64,000 bases of DNA from JABSSA01 sp039975755 (GCA_039975755.1 JBDWGM010000024.1:1-64000), one strand, 5' to 3'. Counted from the stretch's first letter, positions 33,489-43,801 are shown. The notes: generated from the sequence alone by a model not told the origin. Program-made: numbers and translations.

Positions 33489-34855
33489 GACAGCGCGGCC
33501 AACACCCTTGCCCAGCTTCGAATGCCTTTGTGGAAACTTTCGACATCGTATTTTTCATTTGGGCTGTGGATCGCATCGTCATCCCGTCCAAAACCGATCA
33601 ACATGGGGGTTGTTTCAAGGATGTTCTGAAAATGCCCGGCAATTGGAATTGACCCACCACAGCCAACATAGGCAGCGGGAATGCCCCATTCATCACTGAG
33701 CGCGTTGCGCGCTGCCTCAAAAGACGGTGACGTGGTTGCCGTTGCGGACGCTCGACTGGCACCGTGACCCGAAAAACGAACCTCACAATCGACAGGCAAT
33801 TGATCCCGAATCCAAGTCCGAAAGTTTTCGCGAATGGCCAAGGGGTCTTGGGCTCCAACCAAACGGAACGAGACTTTGGCTGACGCTTTTGACGGCAGAA
33901 CAGTTTTGAATCCGTCACCGGTATAGCCCCCCCAAATGCCGTTAATTTCGGCCGTTGGGCGGGACCAGATCATTTCGATAGGTGTCCGATCAGATTCTCC
34001 AGCCGGATTGCTTAGGCCGACATCCCCGAGAAACTTGGCGTGATCAAATGCGAGGCCTTGCCATTGACTGCGAATCTCGTTCGTCAATTCCGGGACGCCA
34101 TCGTAAAAGTCAGGAACAGTGCAGCGCCCCTGATCATCATGCAAACCACCCAAGATACGCGTCAAAACCCGGATTGGGTTCATTGCAACGCCGCCATACA
34201 TGCCCGAATGCAGGTCGATATCGGGGGCTGTGATTTCAATTTCCTCACCAAGAAGCCCTCGTAACATCGTTACAATGGCGGGAACTCGTGATTCGAAGAG
34301 ACCGGTGTCGCAAATCAACGCGAGATCAGATTTCAACTCGGCGGCGTTGTCTTGCATGAACGGAACGAGGCTGGGTGATCCGGATTCTTCTTCGCCTTCC
34401 AGAAAAAACGTTAATCGACAGGGGAGCGTTCCGTTTACGGCCTTCCAAGCGCGGCAGGCTTCGATGAAAGTCATCAATTGACCCTTGTCATCGGATGATC
34501 CTCGGCCGCGGATAACCTGACCGGCATCGGTATCTTCGATCACCGGATCAAAGGGATCGCGTGTCCATAAGTCCAACGGATCAACCGGTTGCACGTCATA
34601 ATGACCATAAAACAACAAATGCGGACCATCGCCTTCGACATGACCAACAACCATTGGATGCCCGGGTGTCGTGCGTTTTTCTGCTTTGACGCCAAGGGTT
34701 TGCAAGTCGGACACAAGCCAGTCCGCTGCATGATCGCAATGTTCTGCAAAGGCAGGATCAGTCGAGATTGAAGGAATACGCAACAATTCCATCAACCGCT
34801 CGATTGCGGCAGGCACATCTGCGTCGATGCGGGACAAAACGGCATCAAGGTTCAT
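33485..34855 (-). CDS. M20-family dipeptidase
   Basis: A 456-residue zinc peptidase. Metal ligands are visible in FYGHYDVQPVDP, GRGSSDDKGQ, LEGEEESGSPS and the C-terminal DDAIHSPNEKYD, with the catalytic glutamate in GEEESG. A dimerisation lid lies between about 190 and 350 (DLHSGMYGGVAMNP). It probably cleaves dipeptides or related amides. The ATG at 34855 (MNLDAVLSRIDAD) is chosen since AGGAAG precedes it; ten extra residues upstream are not conserved. Coupled to the dehalogenase-like gene downstream by a four-base overlap. Confidence 0.92.
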   Translation of the reverse strand: MNLDAVLSRIDADVPAAIERLMELLRIPSISTDPAFAEHCDHAADWLVSDLQTLGVKAEKRTTPGHPMVVGHVEGDGPHLLFYGHYDVQPVDPLDLWTRDPFDPVIEDTDAGQVIRGRGSSDDKGQLMTFIEACRAWKAVNGTLPCRLTFFLEGEEESGSPSLVPFMQDNAAELKSDLALICDTGLFESRVPAIVTMLRGLLGEEIEITAPDIDLHSGMYGGVAMNPIRVLTRILGGLHDDQGRCTVPDFYDGVPELTNEIRSQWQGLAFDHAKFLGDVGLSNPAGESDRTPIEMIWSRPTAEINGIWGGYTGDGFKTVLPSKASAKVSFRLVGAQDPLAIRENFRTWIRDQLPVDCEVRFSGHGASRASATATTSPSFEAARNALSDEWGIPAAYVGCGGSIPIAGHFQNILETTPMLIGFGRDDDAIHSPNEKYDVESFHKGIRSWARVLAALS

Positions 34856-34903
34856 AGACAACTTCCTTTTGGTCGTGTTGTCCAAACCCTAGCTGCGCGA
34901 TCC

Positions 34904-35065
34904 CTAAAGTGCCAGAACCAACCCCAAAAGAGCGACGCAAACAGCCAACGCAACTATCACCAGTAAGGAAAGGGGCAATCTTGGATGGGTTTTCGTCCGA
35001 ATGACGTTGGGTTTATTAAGTGGAAATCTCGCCCGATTATTGGGAATATTCGATGAAGCAACCAT
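34904..35065 (-). CDS. Small single-pass membrane protein, hypothetical
   Basis: A 53-residue protein: a basic N-terminal half (NNRARFPLNKPNVIRTKTHP) and one C-terminal membrane helix (PLSLLVIVALAVCVALLGLV). The ATG at 35065 lacks a strong ribosome site. Coding is supported only by its clear anchor pattern. It lies 48 bases upstream of the M20 peptidase on the same strand and about 240 bases from the divergent hemA gene. Confidence 0.5.
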   Translation of the reverse strand: MVASSNIPNNRARFPLNKPNVIRTKTHPRLPLSLLVIVALAVCVALLGLVLAL

Positions 35066-35304
35066 AAAAATACCGTAACAAAAAGAATGTAATGACAGTG
35101 CCATAGCACATAAATTTAGAAAAGGTCAGCCTTTCCTTACCTTTAGTGCGGTGATCTTTACCCATCACAACACATAAAGTGCGACGTAACGCGCATTTCA
35201 TTTGCATTGTATAGCCGTTGAGCTGTCTATATTCATTCTAAACTAGTGACGTAACTGGTATTAAGCCGCATATGTCACCGTAAGGCGGTAAACGGAGCTT
35301 TCAA

Positions 35305-36528
35305 GTGGACTATAACGGGCATCTCGATCAAGCGATTGAACGGCTTCATGACGAAGGCCGGTATCGTACATTTATCGATATCGAACGTAAGCAAGGACAG
35401 TTTCCGCACGCTGTTTGGACAACTCCAGACGGAACCGAACGTCCTGTGACAGTTTGGTGTGGCAACGACTATCTTGGCATGGGGCAGCATCCTGTCGTGT
35501 TGGATGCGATGCACGAAGCGTTGGATGCAACGGGTGCGGGTTCAGGTGGGACCCGCAATATTTCGGGCACAACTGTATACCACAAACGATTGGAAGCCGA
35601 ATTGGCCGACTTGCACGGCAAAGAAGCGTCTTTGTTGTTTACCAGCGCCTACATCGCGAATGATGCCACCTTAAGTACGTTGCCTAAGCTATTTCCAGAT
35701 TTGATTATTTATTCGGATGCGTCAAACCATGCGTCAATGATCGAAGGTGTGCGTCGAAATGGCGGCGCAAAGCGTATTTTCCGTCACAATGATGTTGAAC
35801 ATTTGCGCGAACTATTGGCTGCAGATGATCCAAATACGCCAAAGCTGATCGCGTTTGAATCGATCTATTCGATGGACGGCGATTTTGGTCCAATCGAAGC
35901 CATCTGTGATTTGGCCGATGAATTTGGCGCTTTGACCTATATCGACGAAGTGCACGCCGTGGGCATGTATGGTCCACGTGGGGCAGGTGTTGCGGAACGT
36001 GATCGGCTGATGCATCGCTTGGACATCATCAATGGCACTTTGGCAAAAGCGTACGGCGTGATGGGGGGATACATCGCGGCAAGCGCGAAAATGTGTGATG
36101 CCATCAGATCTTATGCGCCTGGCTTTATTTTCACGACGTCTTTGCCGCCTGCCATTGCTGCAGGGGCTGCAGAATCCGTTCGGTTCTTGAAGTCGTCGCC
36201 TGAATTGCGGGACGCGCATCAAGATCAGGCAAAGGTACTGAAGCTGCGCTTGAAAGGCCTTGGTCTGCCTTTGATCGATCACGGAAGTCATATCGTTCCC
36301 GTGATGGTTGGTGATCCGGTGCACACAAAAAAGATTTCCGACATGCTTCTTGAGCAGTATGGAATTTATGTTCAGCCAATTAATTTTCCGACGGTTCCTC
36401 GTGGGACAGAACGGCTGAGATTCACGCCAAGTCCGGTGCATGGTCCTAACGAAATCAACGCGTTGGTCGACGCTATGGATGCGCTATGGTCACATTGTGC
36501 GCTAAATCGTGCCGAGTTGAGCGCCTAA
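35305..36528 (+). CDS. hemA: 5-aminolevulinate synthase
   Basis: Condenses glycine and succinyl-CoA, the first step of the C4 haem pathway, typical of alphaproteobacteria. It has 407 residues. PLP lysine K248 (GTLAKAYG), D214 and H217 (YIDEVHAVGMYGPRGAG) are in place. The start is GTG at 35305 with GGAG seven bases ahead. The upstream 240 bases show no FnrL-type TTGAT-N4-ATCAA box. The RodZ-like gene follows in the same direction. Confidence 0.98.
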   Translation: MDYNGHLDQAIERLHDEGRYRTFIDIERKQGQFPHAVWTTPDGTERPVTVWCGNDYLGMGQHPVVLDAMHEALDATGAGSGGTRNISGTTVYHKRLEAELADLHGKEASLLFTSAYIANDATLSTLPKLFPDLIIYSDASNHASMIEGVRRNGGAKRIFRHNDVEHLRELLAADDPNTPKLIAFESIYSMDGDFGPIEAICDLADEFGALTYIDEVHAVGMYGPRGAGVAERDRLMHRLDIINGTLAKAYGVMGGYIAASAKMCDAIRSYAPGFIFTTSLPPAIAAGAAESVRFLKSSPELRDAHQDQAKVLKLRLKGLGLPLIDHGSHIVPVMVGDPVHTKKISDMLLEQYGIYVQPINFPTVPRGTERLRFTPSPVHGPNEINALVDAMDALWSHCALNRAELSA

Positions 36529-36614
36529 TTTAGATTTCGTTTAACTCTCGTGGATAACTGCTAGTTTGTGGTAAAGAAATAATTATCACGAATCGACGGC
36601 AGTAAGGTTCGTAT

Positions 36615-37871
36615 ATGTGGGGACCACGGGGCAAGAAAATGATCGGGCGTAAATCCGACAGTAAGGAAGAGAAAGAAGACGTCGGGCCCCGCAGCTTCGA
36701 CGACTTTACGTTGCGGCTTGGTGACGTCATGCGCGGCGAACGCGCAACGCTCGGCAAGTCCCTTCTGGATGTCCAAAGAGAATTAAGAATCAAGGCCAGC
36801 TATATTGCTGCCATTGAGAACTGTGACCCCGATGCGTTTGACACGCCCGGCTTTATCGCGGGCTATGTACGTTCGTATGCGCGATATCTGAATATGGACC
36901 CGGACGAAGCGTTTGCCGCGTTTTGTGAAGAAAGCGGGTTCGAAGTTGCACACGGCATGTCCGCACAGGCGTCGGTCATCAAAAAGGCCAGTCGTGAAGA
37001 TGGTCTAAGTGGGCGCGACGGTAAAAAAGATATTTTCTCATCACCGGCTACACCATTTGTTCCAACAGGCGAAGCGTTCTTGTCGCGGGTCGAACCGGGC
37101 GCAATCGGATCATCCCTTGTGTTACTGGCTTTGATTGGTGGGATTGGATTTGGTGGTTGGACCATCCTGCAAGAAGTGCAACGGGTTCAGGTGGGGCCTG
37201 TAGAACAGACACCTGCGGTACTGACTGATCTAGATCCAATCGATTCTGCTGTGACACGCAATCAAGGGGGCGTTAGTTCGCAAACCGGCGCTCAGCCAGA
37301 TATCGTGACAGCCACGCAATTGGATGCGTTGGACAGGTTGTATCGCCCGCAGGCTTTGGATGTACCCGTTCTTGTCGCGCGTGACGCCCCCATCGCGACG
37401 CTTGATCCTAGATCGGTTGGCAATTTTGCACAGCCTGAAGACGACGCATTGTTGCGCGAAGAAACGCTCACGGCTCAACTTGATCGCAAACCACAAGAGG
37501 CACTGACTGTGCCACAAGTTGTTGAAGAAGCGGCCGTTGCACTGCGCATGGTTGCTGTTCGTGACAGTTGGGTTCGAGTCCGCGCTGCAGATGGAACCGT
37601 AATCTTTGAAAAGGTGATGCTGCCGGGTGAAACTTGGGAAGCGCCTTTGACCGAAGAAGTGGCCACGTTGCGGACGGGCAATTCCGGTGGAATTTACTTT
37701 GCGATGGGTGACAAGTTTTATGGCCCGGTCGGAGCGTCAGGGGCCGTTACGTCTGGACTCGCTCTTTCCATCGCTGGATTGCAGGAAAGCTATAATCCGG
37801 TCGAAATCGGAAGCGACGAAGGCCTTGTACGCTACGCAGAAGCCCAAGCCGCGGATTCAGGCGAAGAGTAG
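36615..37871 (+). CDS. RodZ-like helix-turn-helix/DUF4115 membrane protein
   Basis: A 418-residue protein. The cytosolic part has an XRE-type HTH (RGERATLGKSLLDVQRELRI, ASYIAAIENCDPDAFDTPGF) near residues 40-100. A membrane helix (GSSLVLLALIGGIGFGGWTI) lies near 165-185, a linker follows, and the C-terminal DUF4115 beta domain (MVAVRDSWVRVRAADGTVIF) lies outside. This is the layout of RodZ, a rod-shape factor that bridges MreB and the periplasm, although not all such proteins act with MreB. The pairing with ispG downstream is common in alphaproteobacteria. Confidence 0.88.
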   Translation: MWGPRGKKMIGRKSDSKEEKEDVGPRSFDDFTLRLGDVMRGERATLGKSLLDVQRELRIKASYIAAIENCDPDAFDTPGFIAGYVRSYARYLNMDPDEAFAAFCEESGFEVAHGMSAQASVIKKASREDGLSGRDGKKDIFSSPATPFVPTGEAFLSRVEPGAIGSSLVLLALIGGIGFGGWTILQEVQRVQVGPVEQTPAVLTDLDPIDSAVTRNQGGVSSQTGAQPDIVTATQLDALDRLYRPQALDVPVLVARDAPIATLDPRSVGNFAQPEDDALLREETLTAQLDRKPQEALTVPQVVEEAAVALRMVAVRDSWVRVRAADGTVIFEKVMLPGETWEAPLTEEVATLRTGNSGGIYFAMGDKFYGPVGASGAVTSGLALSIAGLQESYNPVEIGSDEGLVRYAEAQAADSGEE

Positions 37872-37950
37872 AGTGCAGTTGGCCCATTGCCGAAAGGCTG
37901 GGCAAAGCTTATCTTTAGCGACAGATTGAACCAGCGCGAGGGCGGATGTT

Positions 37951-39084
37951 ATGTCGCTTAATCAAATTCGTCCATGGCGTAACATTTACCGTCGTAAAAG
38001 CCGCCAAATTATGGTGGGTACTGTGCCAGTTGGCGGTGACGCACCTATTTCCGTGCAAACCATGACGAATACGCTGACAACAGATGTGTCCGCCACAGTT
38101 GCGCAAGTCCAAGCCGCAGCAGAAGCGGGCGCAGACATCGTTCGTGTGTCCGTTCCCGACGCAGAATCGTCAAAAGCGCTCAAAGAGATTGTCGCCGAAA
38201 GCCCGGTACCTTTGGTGGCAGATATCCATTTTCATTACCTTCGCGGAATCGAAGCTGCAGAGGCAGGTGCGGCGTGTTTGCGGATCAATCCCGGAAATAT
38301 TGGCAACCCCGAACGGGTCCGTGAGGTCATCAAGGCTGCGCGCGATAACAATTGTTCGATGCGGATCGGAGTGAACGCCGGAAGCTTGGAAAAGCACCTG
38401 TTGGAAAAATATGGGGAACCGACACCCGAAGCGATGGTTGAAAGTGGCCTGGATCATATCAAGCTGTTGGAAGACAATGACTTCCATGACTTTAAGATTA
38501 GCTGCAAAGCGTCGGACGTCTTTATGGCTGCGGCAGCCTATCAGGCCCTTGCGGAGGCAACAGATGCGCCAATTCATTTGGGGATTACCGAAGCCGGTGG
38601 GTTGACCAGTGGCACAATCAAATCCGCAATCGGAATGGGCAATCTTTTGTGGATGGGCATAGGCGATACAATCCGTGTCAGCCTAAGCGCTGATCCGGTG
38701 GAAGAGGTGAAAGTCGGTTTTGAAATCTTGAAATCGTTGGGATTGCGGCACCGTGGGGTCAATATCATCTCGTGCCCGTCCTGCGCCCGGCAAGGGTTCG
38801 ATGTCATCAAGACAGTTGAGGCGTTGGAGCGCCGTTTAGAGCACATCAAGACACCGATGAGTTTGTCGATCATTGGCTGTGTTGTGAATGGTCCGGGTGA
38901 AGCATTGATGACAGATGTAGGTTTTACCGGTGGTGGTGCTGGTAACGGAATGGTTTACTTAGCTGGAAAACAAAGCCACAAAATGGACAACGACAAAATG
39001 ATCGATCACATCGTTGAACAGGTCGAAGCAAAAGCATCCGCGCTGGATGCTGAACAAAAAGCAGCGGATCAAGCAGCCGAATAG
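37951..39084 (+). CDS. ispG: 4-hydroxy-3-methylbut-2-enyl diphosphate synthase (IspG/GcpE)
   Basis: [4Fe-4S] enzyme that makes HMBPP from MEcPP in the non-mevalonate isoprenoid pathway. It has 377 residues. Cluster cysteines are C275 and C278 (SCPSCARQ) and C310 (IIGCVVNGPGE), with E317 as the fourth ligand. The TIM-barrel portion (ADIHFHYLRGIEAAEAGAAC, RINPGNIGN) is intact. The stop is immediately followed by the frameshifted histidine kinase. Confidence 0.98.
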   Translation: MSLNQIRPWRNIYRRKSRQIMVGTVPVGGDAPISVQTMTNTLTTDVSATVAQVQAAAEAGADIVRVSVPDAESSKALKEIVAESPVPLVADIHFHYLRGIEAAEAGAACLRINPGNIGNPERVREVIKAARDNNCSMRIGVNAGSLEKHLLEKYGEPTPEAMVESGLDHIKLLEDNDFHDFKISCKASDVFMAAAAYQALAEATDAPIHLGITEAGGLTSGTIKSAIGMGNLLWMGIGDTIRVSLSADPVEEVKVGFEILKSLGLRHRGVNIISCPSCARQGFDVIKTVEALERRLEHIKTPMSLSIIGCVVNGPGEALMTDVGFTGGGAGNGMVYLAGKQSHKMDNDKMIDHIVEQVEAKASALDAEQKAADQAAE

Positions 39085-40454
39085 GTGCAACTCAACCAAC
39101 GCGACATCGAAACACATGATGCGCGACCTGTTTTGCGATCAGAGACCGCTGGTTGGACTTTTGACATCAGCAGGGTCAAAAGGCTGGATAAGCCGGACAA
39201 TGTCGAAATCAAAATGCGCGCCCTGTTTTTGGGTGTGTCCTGCCTTTTGTTGTACTTTACGTACGATATGGTCGAGATGCTGGTTTGGTATGTTGTGCGC
39301 ATGGGCTGGTTGGCAGAGTATTTTGTCTTGTTGCGGCATCTACCGGTTCGAATTTCGGTTGTTCAGACCATTGTTCTGACAAGTGTCATTGTCGTTGATG
39401 GATTTCTCTATGCTGGGCTTAGCATCTATTTTTGGCAATTAGAGCTGCCGGTGTTCATGGCGTATGCCATGATAATCATCACCACTTCGATGATCACCGT
39501 GATGTGGATTCGTGCAGAAGAACCGTACCTATGGATATGCGATACGTTCGCTATCGCAACCTGTACGATGACGCTGCCTATTGTGCATTACCTGTCCGGA
39601 AAACCTCTGACGCATGTCCTTTTACTGGCAGGGACCTTTGCGCTTGTTCTCATTTATTTTGTTTTCAGTCTGTGGACGATTTGGAAGGGCAGGGCTGAAT
39701 TTCGAACGGCACAACATATTGAAATGGAACGTACAAAAGTCGAAGCAATGGGGCGTTTGACAGGTGGTGTCGCGCATGATTTCAATAACCTTCTAACAGT
39801 GATCTTGGGCAATATCGAACTGTCGCGGTTGGTCGAAGACGACAAAGACCGCGACGATTTGCTAGACGAAGCCCGTGCCGCGGGAGAACGCGCGGCACGT
39901 CTGACAGCACAATTGCTGAGCTTTTCACGACAATCTGTTCTCAGCCCAAGAGAGGTTGATGTTTCGATTGTGCGCAACGGTTCTTGATGCGATTGCTGCC
40001 AGCTTCTGTGCGCATTACCCGAACGGGCGACCTGCAAGGTTTGCCTATGGTTCGATTGGACATAAGCAAACTGGAAGCCGTTGTCATCAATTTGGCCATC
40101 AATGCCCGCGATGCAATGCCAGACGGTGGGGTGTTGAAAATAGGGGCCGTCGCGCGTCAGGTTCGACCATCAGCACGCATGGAAGTGTTAGGATTAAATC
40201 CCGGTCGGTATGTCGTCTTAATTGTTGAAGACGAAGGCGAGGGGATTGCCAAAGAGCTTATGGACCGTGTCACCGATCCTTTTTTCTCAGCAAAGCCAGT
40301 TGGAGAAGGGTCGGGATTGGGATTGTCTATGGCCAAAGGCTTTGCCGAACAATCAGGCGGTGCGTTGACCATAGACAGTGAAATTGGCGAAGGAACACGC
40401 GTGCAGATGTACCTGCCCGTGGTCTCAACCGATCAAGAAGAAGACCTAGATTAG
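39085..40454 (+). pseudogene. Membrane histidine kinase broken by a one-base frameshift
   Basis: The first open frame (39085-39987) encodes about seven membrane helices and a HisKA domain with phosphoacceptor H231 (LTGGVAHDFNNLLTVILGNI), then stops after SPREVDVSIV. The next frame (from about 39963, open to 40454) supplies the rest: RFLMRLLPASVRITR, the ATP-binding N box (INLAINARDAMPDGG), VEDEGEGIAKE and the G2 region (GEGSGLGLSMAKGF). A one-base deletion near 39970 would explain the split. No slippery heptamer is evident, so the kinase is either inactivated or carries a sequencing error. No receiver domain follows. The gene overlaps the DsbA-like gene by four bases (convergent). Confidence 0.8.
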
Positions 40455-41191
40455 CCGCGTTTTTCTTCGACGATGGCAAGCATCTGGTCGAACGGCAGAT
40501 ATCCACGTAGCAATTCGTCCTGCAGAACAAAAGTTGGCGTTCCCGAAATTTGCAAACGCTGTGCCAAAACACGCGTGGCTCTGATTTCGTCTGCCACTGC
40601 GTCCGAATCCATATGCGCTTCGATGGCATCAACGTCGACGCCAAAATTGCCAGCCAATCTGCGAAGATTACGAATATTCATGTCACCTGAAAAAGTCATC
40701 AGCGCGTCAGCCAGAGACTTGTACGCATCGTCGCCTGCAATCTGTTTTGTTGCAATTGCGAATTGCGAGGCCAAGACTGATTGTTCGCCCAAAATTGGAA
40801 ACTCTTTCACAATCAGGCGAATGTTGCCGTCCATTGCCAAAAGTTCCGCGACTTCGTCATGCGCTCTTCGGCAATACCCACAGCGATAGTCCAAGAATTC
40901 GACCAAAGTGATGTCACCGTCAGGGTTGCCGCCAACCCACGAATACCCGTCGTCAAACAAATCCGCAGCATTGTCGGTGACCAAACTCAGGTCGGCCAAT
41001 TCTTGTTGCTGTTGTTGACGCGCTTCCAGAACCTGAACCGCTTCCATGATCACTTCTGGATTTTCCAACAAATAAGTTCGCACTTCTTGCTGGAAAATCT
41101 GGCGTTCTTCCGGAGACATTTCATTCAGATCGAGGGCCTGCACTGGCAGGGCCAAGCACGTTAAAGCCGCAAGTGTTTTAGTTAGGCGCAT
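40451..41191 (-). CDS. DsbA-family (Com1-like) thiol-disulfide oxidoreductase
   Basis: A 246-residue periplasmic thioredoxin-fold protein. A signal peptide (MRLTKTLAALTCLALPVQA) is followed by a helical N-terminal segment with a glutamine run (EARQQQQQELADL). The active site is C104-x-x-C107 (YRCGYCRRA) and the cis-proline is in SGTPTFVL. This arrangement is the Com1/BdbD-like branch that oxidises or shuffles disulfides in exported proteins. The ATG at 41191 gives the signal peptide directly. It lies two bases after the M48 protease gene on the same strand. Confidence 0.9.
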   Translation of the reverse strand: MRLTKTLAALTCLALPVQALDLNEMSPEERQIFQQEVRTYLLENPEVIMEAVQVLEARQQQQQELADLSLVTDNAADLFDDGYSWVGGNPDGDITLVEFLDYRCGYCRRAHDEVAELLAMDGNIRLIVKEFPILGEQSVLASQFAIATKQIAGDDAYKSLADALMTFSGDMNIRNLRRLAGNFGVDVDAIEAHMDSDAVADEIRATRVLAQRLQISGTPTFVLQDELLRGYLPFDQMLAIVEEKRG

Positions 41192-41193
41192 CG

Positions 41194-42549
41194 TTATCTC
41201 CGTTTTTTCTTCGCGGAACGTTCCGCAGCAATGAGCACGTCTTGAGCGCGTTGCCAAGGTCCAGAACCACGCGGTAGTTGCGCGATTGCGCGTTTGGCAT
41301 GAATTCCTGCGTCTTCTAGGCGCCCGCGCAAGGCGCGTTGTTCTGCAGTGACCAACGATGCCATTCCCGGTTGTCCGGTTTTTGCATAGGCCTGTGCAAG
41401 ATCGCGTAACATGGAACCGTCGCGAAAATCAATTGAACGGGCGCGTTCTAGTTGGTCTCGGGCAGCCTTGGCATTGCCTGTCGCCAAAAGTGCACGCCCG
41501 TATCCAGCCAGCAATAACCCGTCGCGTGGGCGTAATTTTACGGCCTGGGCATGACTGTTGGTTGCCGCTTTGAACTGACGAACATCCGTGAGAATTTCGC
41601 CCTTGAGGTCGCGCAAGAATGGATCGTTTGGACGCAGGGCAATGGCTTGATCAATTGCGTTGAGCGACCGTTTGGTTCTTGAATTTCGGTGATACGCGAT
41701 GGCTTCGCGCATCAGGCGTACATCTTTGTATCCGCTATCTTTCGCCCGTTTCAGGGTCCAGTTTGGTCCACGTTTGAAAGCTGTAAGTTTGCCTTTGGCG
41801 CGAGTGAACCAATAATTCGCATCAGGCTGCGCCGCGCCACCGTCACCATATGCGCCGACATAAGACTGGACGGCTCGAACGCGATCCCGGCTTAGGGGGT
41901 GTGAGCGCACATAGGGGTCTTGGCGATTTTCGCTGACAAGTTCCTGTCCTCGAAAAATCTGCATGACTTCAAGCAACCCTGTTGGCGAGATATTTGCACT
42001 TTTGAGAAATCGCAAAGCGGATTGGTCGGCGCTTGCTTCTTCGGCACGGGTATGGCGGAAAAACTGACGCTGGGCAGCAGAGCTTGCACCAATGGCGATG
42101 CCTGGGGCCGCTTCTCCGGCACCCACGGCGGCAGCAAGGGCAGCAAGCGCAAGTCCTAACGAGGCCGCAGTTCTGGCAGAGCCAATATTGGTCAAACGGC
42201 GTGTGATGTGCCCGTTTACGATGTGAGCCGCTTCATGCGCGATAACACCTTGCAGCATTTCTGCTGATTCTAATCTCGCAATCAGTCCGTAATTTAGAAA
42301 AATGACATCGGTGGACAGGACGAATGCGTTTAAAGTTGTGTCATCGACAACCAAAATTTTCACACGGGCTGGGCTTAACCCCGCGGCACGCAGCACTGGC
42401 GTCGCAACTTGGGTCAGGCTGTATTCAATATCTGCATCGCGCAGCAGCGTGATGGCATGTGCGGGCAGGGCAATGGTGTAGCTGACTATCAGCCAGACAG
42501 CCAAAGTCCATTTGCGGATTGACGGGCGCGTTCGCGACGTAGAGGACAT
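41194..42549 (-). CDS. M48-family metalloprotease with TPR tail (BepA-like)
   Basis: A 451-residue exported zinc protease. An N-terminal hydrophobic segment (WTLAVWLIVSYTIALPAHA) looks like a signal peptide. The zinc motif is H105-E-x-x-H109 (GVIAHEAAHIVNGH), with the third ligand in RAEEASADQSAL. The C-terminal half has tetratricopeptide-like helices (AFKRGPNWTLKRAKDSGYKD, QAIALRPNDPFLRDLKGEIL). This matches the periplasmic BepA/YfgC proteases, which assist outer-membrane protein assembly. The ATG at 42549 is only 22 bases from the divergent aminotransferase start. Confidence 0.92.
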   Translation of the reverse strand: MSSTSRTRPSIRKWTLAVWLIVSYTIALPAHAITLLRDADIEYSLTQVATPVLRAAGLSPARVKILVVDDTTLNAFVLSTDVIFLNYGLIARLESAEMLQGVIAHEAAHIVNGHITRRLTNIGSARTAASLGLALAALAAAVGAGEAAPGIAIGASSAAQRQFFRHTRAEEASADQSALRFLKSANISPTGLLEVMQIFRGQELVSENRQDPYVRSHPLSRDRVRAVQSYVGAYGDGGAAQPDANYWFTRAKGKLTAFKRGPNWTLKRAKDSGYKDVRLMREAIAYHRNSRTKRSLNAIDQAIALRPNDPFLRDLKGEILTDVRQFKAATNSHAQAVKLRPRDGLLLAGYGRALLATGNAKAARDQLERARSIDFRDGSMLRDLAQAYAKTGQPGMASLVTAEQRALRGRLEDAGIHAKRAIAQLPRGSGPWQRAQDVLIAAERSAKKKRR

Positions 42550-42571
42550 GGCATAGATAATAGGAGTACCT

Positions 42572-43723
42572 ATGCGAAGCTCAACCCGTTCAAATGTCGA
42601 TCCCTTTATTGTGATGGATGTAATGGAAGCGGCGCGCCGTGCCGAAGAGGGCGGGCGCCACATTATTCACATGGAAGTTGGCCAGCCCGGAACCGGTGCG
42701 TCACAACATGCGCGGGACAGTTTGGCAGCCGCGATGGAGCAGGGATCGCTTGGATATACAGTGGCTTTGGGCATTCCAGAGCTGCGTGCACGTATCGCGA
42801 AGCTTTATGGTGAATGGTATAATATCGACCTCAATCCGGACCGCGTCGTGATTACACCAGGCTCGTCGGGCGCGTTTATTTTGGCCTTCAATGCTTTGTT
42901 TGATTCTGGTGCGCGGGTCGGAATCGGTGCGCCGGGTTATCCCAGTTATCGGCATATTCTGACCGCTTTGGGTCTGAATGCGGTCACTTTTCAAACCTCG
43001 TCAGAGAATCGGTTTCAGCCGATCGCGCAGGATTTCGAACATCTTTCACTGGATGGATTGATGGTTGCCTCGCCTGCAAATCCAACCGGAACCATGTTGG
43101 ATGAAGCCGCATTGGGGCAATTGATCGATGCGGCGCATCGCCAAAATATCAGCTTTATCAGCGATGAGATTTATCACGGCATCGAATATGAAGCCAAAGC
43201 CGTCACAGCCTTGCAAGTGACCGATGATACCTATGTCATTAATTCGTTTTCCAAGTATTTTTCGATGACCGGTTGGCGCGTGGGCTGGATGGTTGTGCCC
43301 GAAGATCATGTGCGGGTCATCGAACGCATGGCGCAAAATCTGTTCATATGTGCCCCACATGCCAGCCAGGTCGCGGCCCTTGCAGCGCTCGATTCGGACG
43401 TGGAATTACAAAGCAATTTGGATGTTTATCGCAAAAACCGCGCCTTGATGATTGAAGGGCTGTCTTCGGCAGGCTTTGACAATATCGCCCCACCTGACGG
43501 CGCATTTTATGTTTACGCAGACGTGTCGCGCATTACGCAGGACAGCCGCCAGTTTTGCGCAGATGTGCTCACACACGCTGGTGTCGCGATAACGCCCGGT
43601 TTAGATTTCGATCCGGTACGTGGTGCACAAACTGTGCGGTTTTCTTATGCCCGCAGTATAGCGGACATCAAAGAAGGGTTAGCGCGTCTTAAGGACTTTA
43701 TGCGATCACGCGGATATGTGTGA
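42572..43723 (+). CDS. Class I/II pyridoxal-phosphate aminotransferase
   Basis: A 383-residue fold-type I aminotransferase. The PLP lysine is K228 (INSFSKYFSMTGWRVGW); PSYRHI near 123, NPTG (170-173) and SDEIYHGIEY complete the coenzyme site. The C-terminal arginine region is VRFSYARSIAD. It belongs to the large group that includes aspartate and N-succinyl-diaminopimelate aminotransferases; the substrate cannot be named. It is divergent from the M48 protease gene. Confidence 0.92.
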   Translation: MRSSTRSNVDPFIVMDVMEAARRAEEGGRHIIHMEVGQPGTGASQHARDSLAAAMEQGSLGYTVALGIPELRARIAKLYGEWYNIDLNPDRVVITPGSSGAFILAFNALFDSGARVGIGAPGYPSYRHILTALGLNAVTFQTSSENRFQPIAQDFEHLSLDGLMVASPANPTGTMLDEAALGQLIDAAHRQNISFISDEIYHGIEYEAKAVTALQVTDDTYVINSFSKYFSMTGWRVGWMVVPEDHVRVIERMAQNLFICAPHASQVAALAALDSDVELQSNLDVYRKNRALMIEGLSSAGFDNIAPPDGAFYVYADVSRITQDSRQFCADVLTHAGVAITPGLDFDPVRGAQTVRFSYARSIADIKEGLARLKDFMRSRGYV

Positions 43724-43801
43724 CGATTACAGCTGACGGTGCTATGCCGTTGGCCCATTTTGCGTTAAGTTTAGATCAAATAAAAAACGAGCGGTTTTGA
43801 G

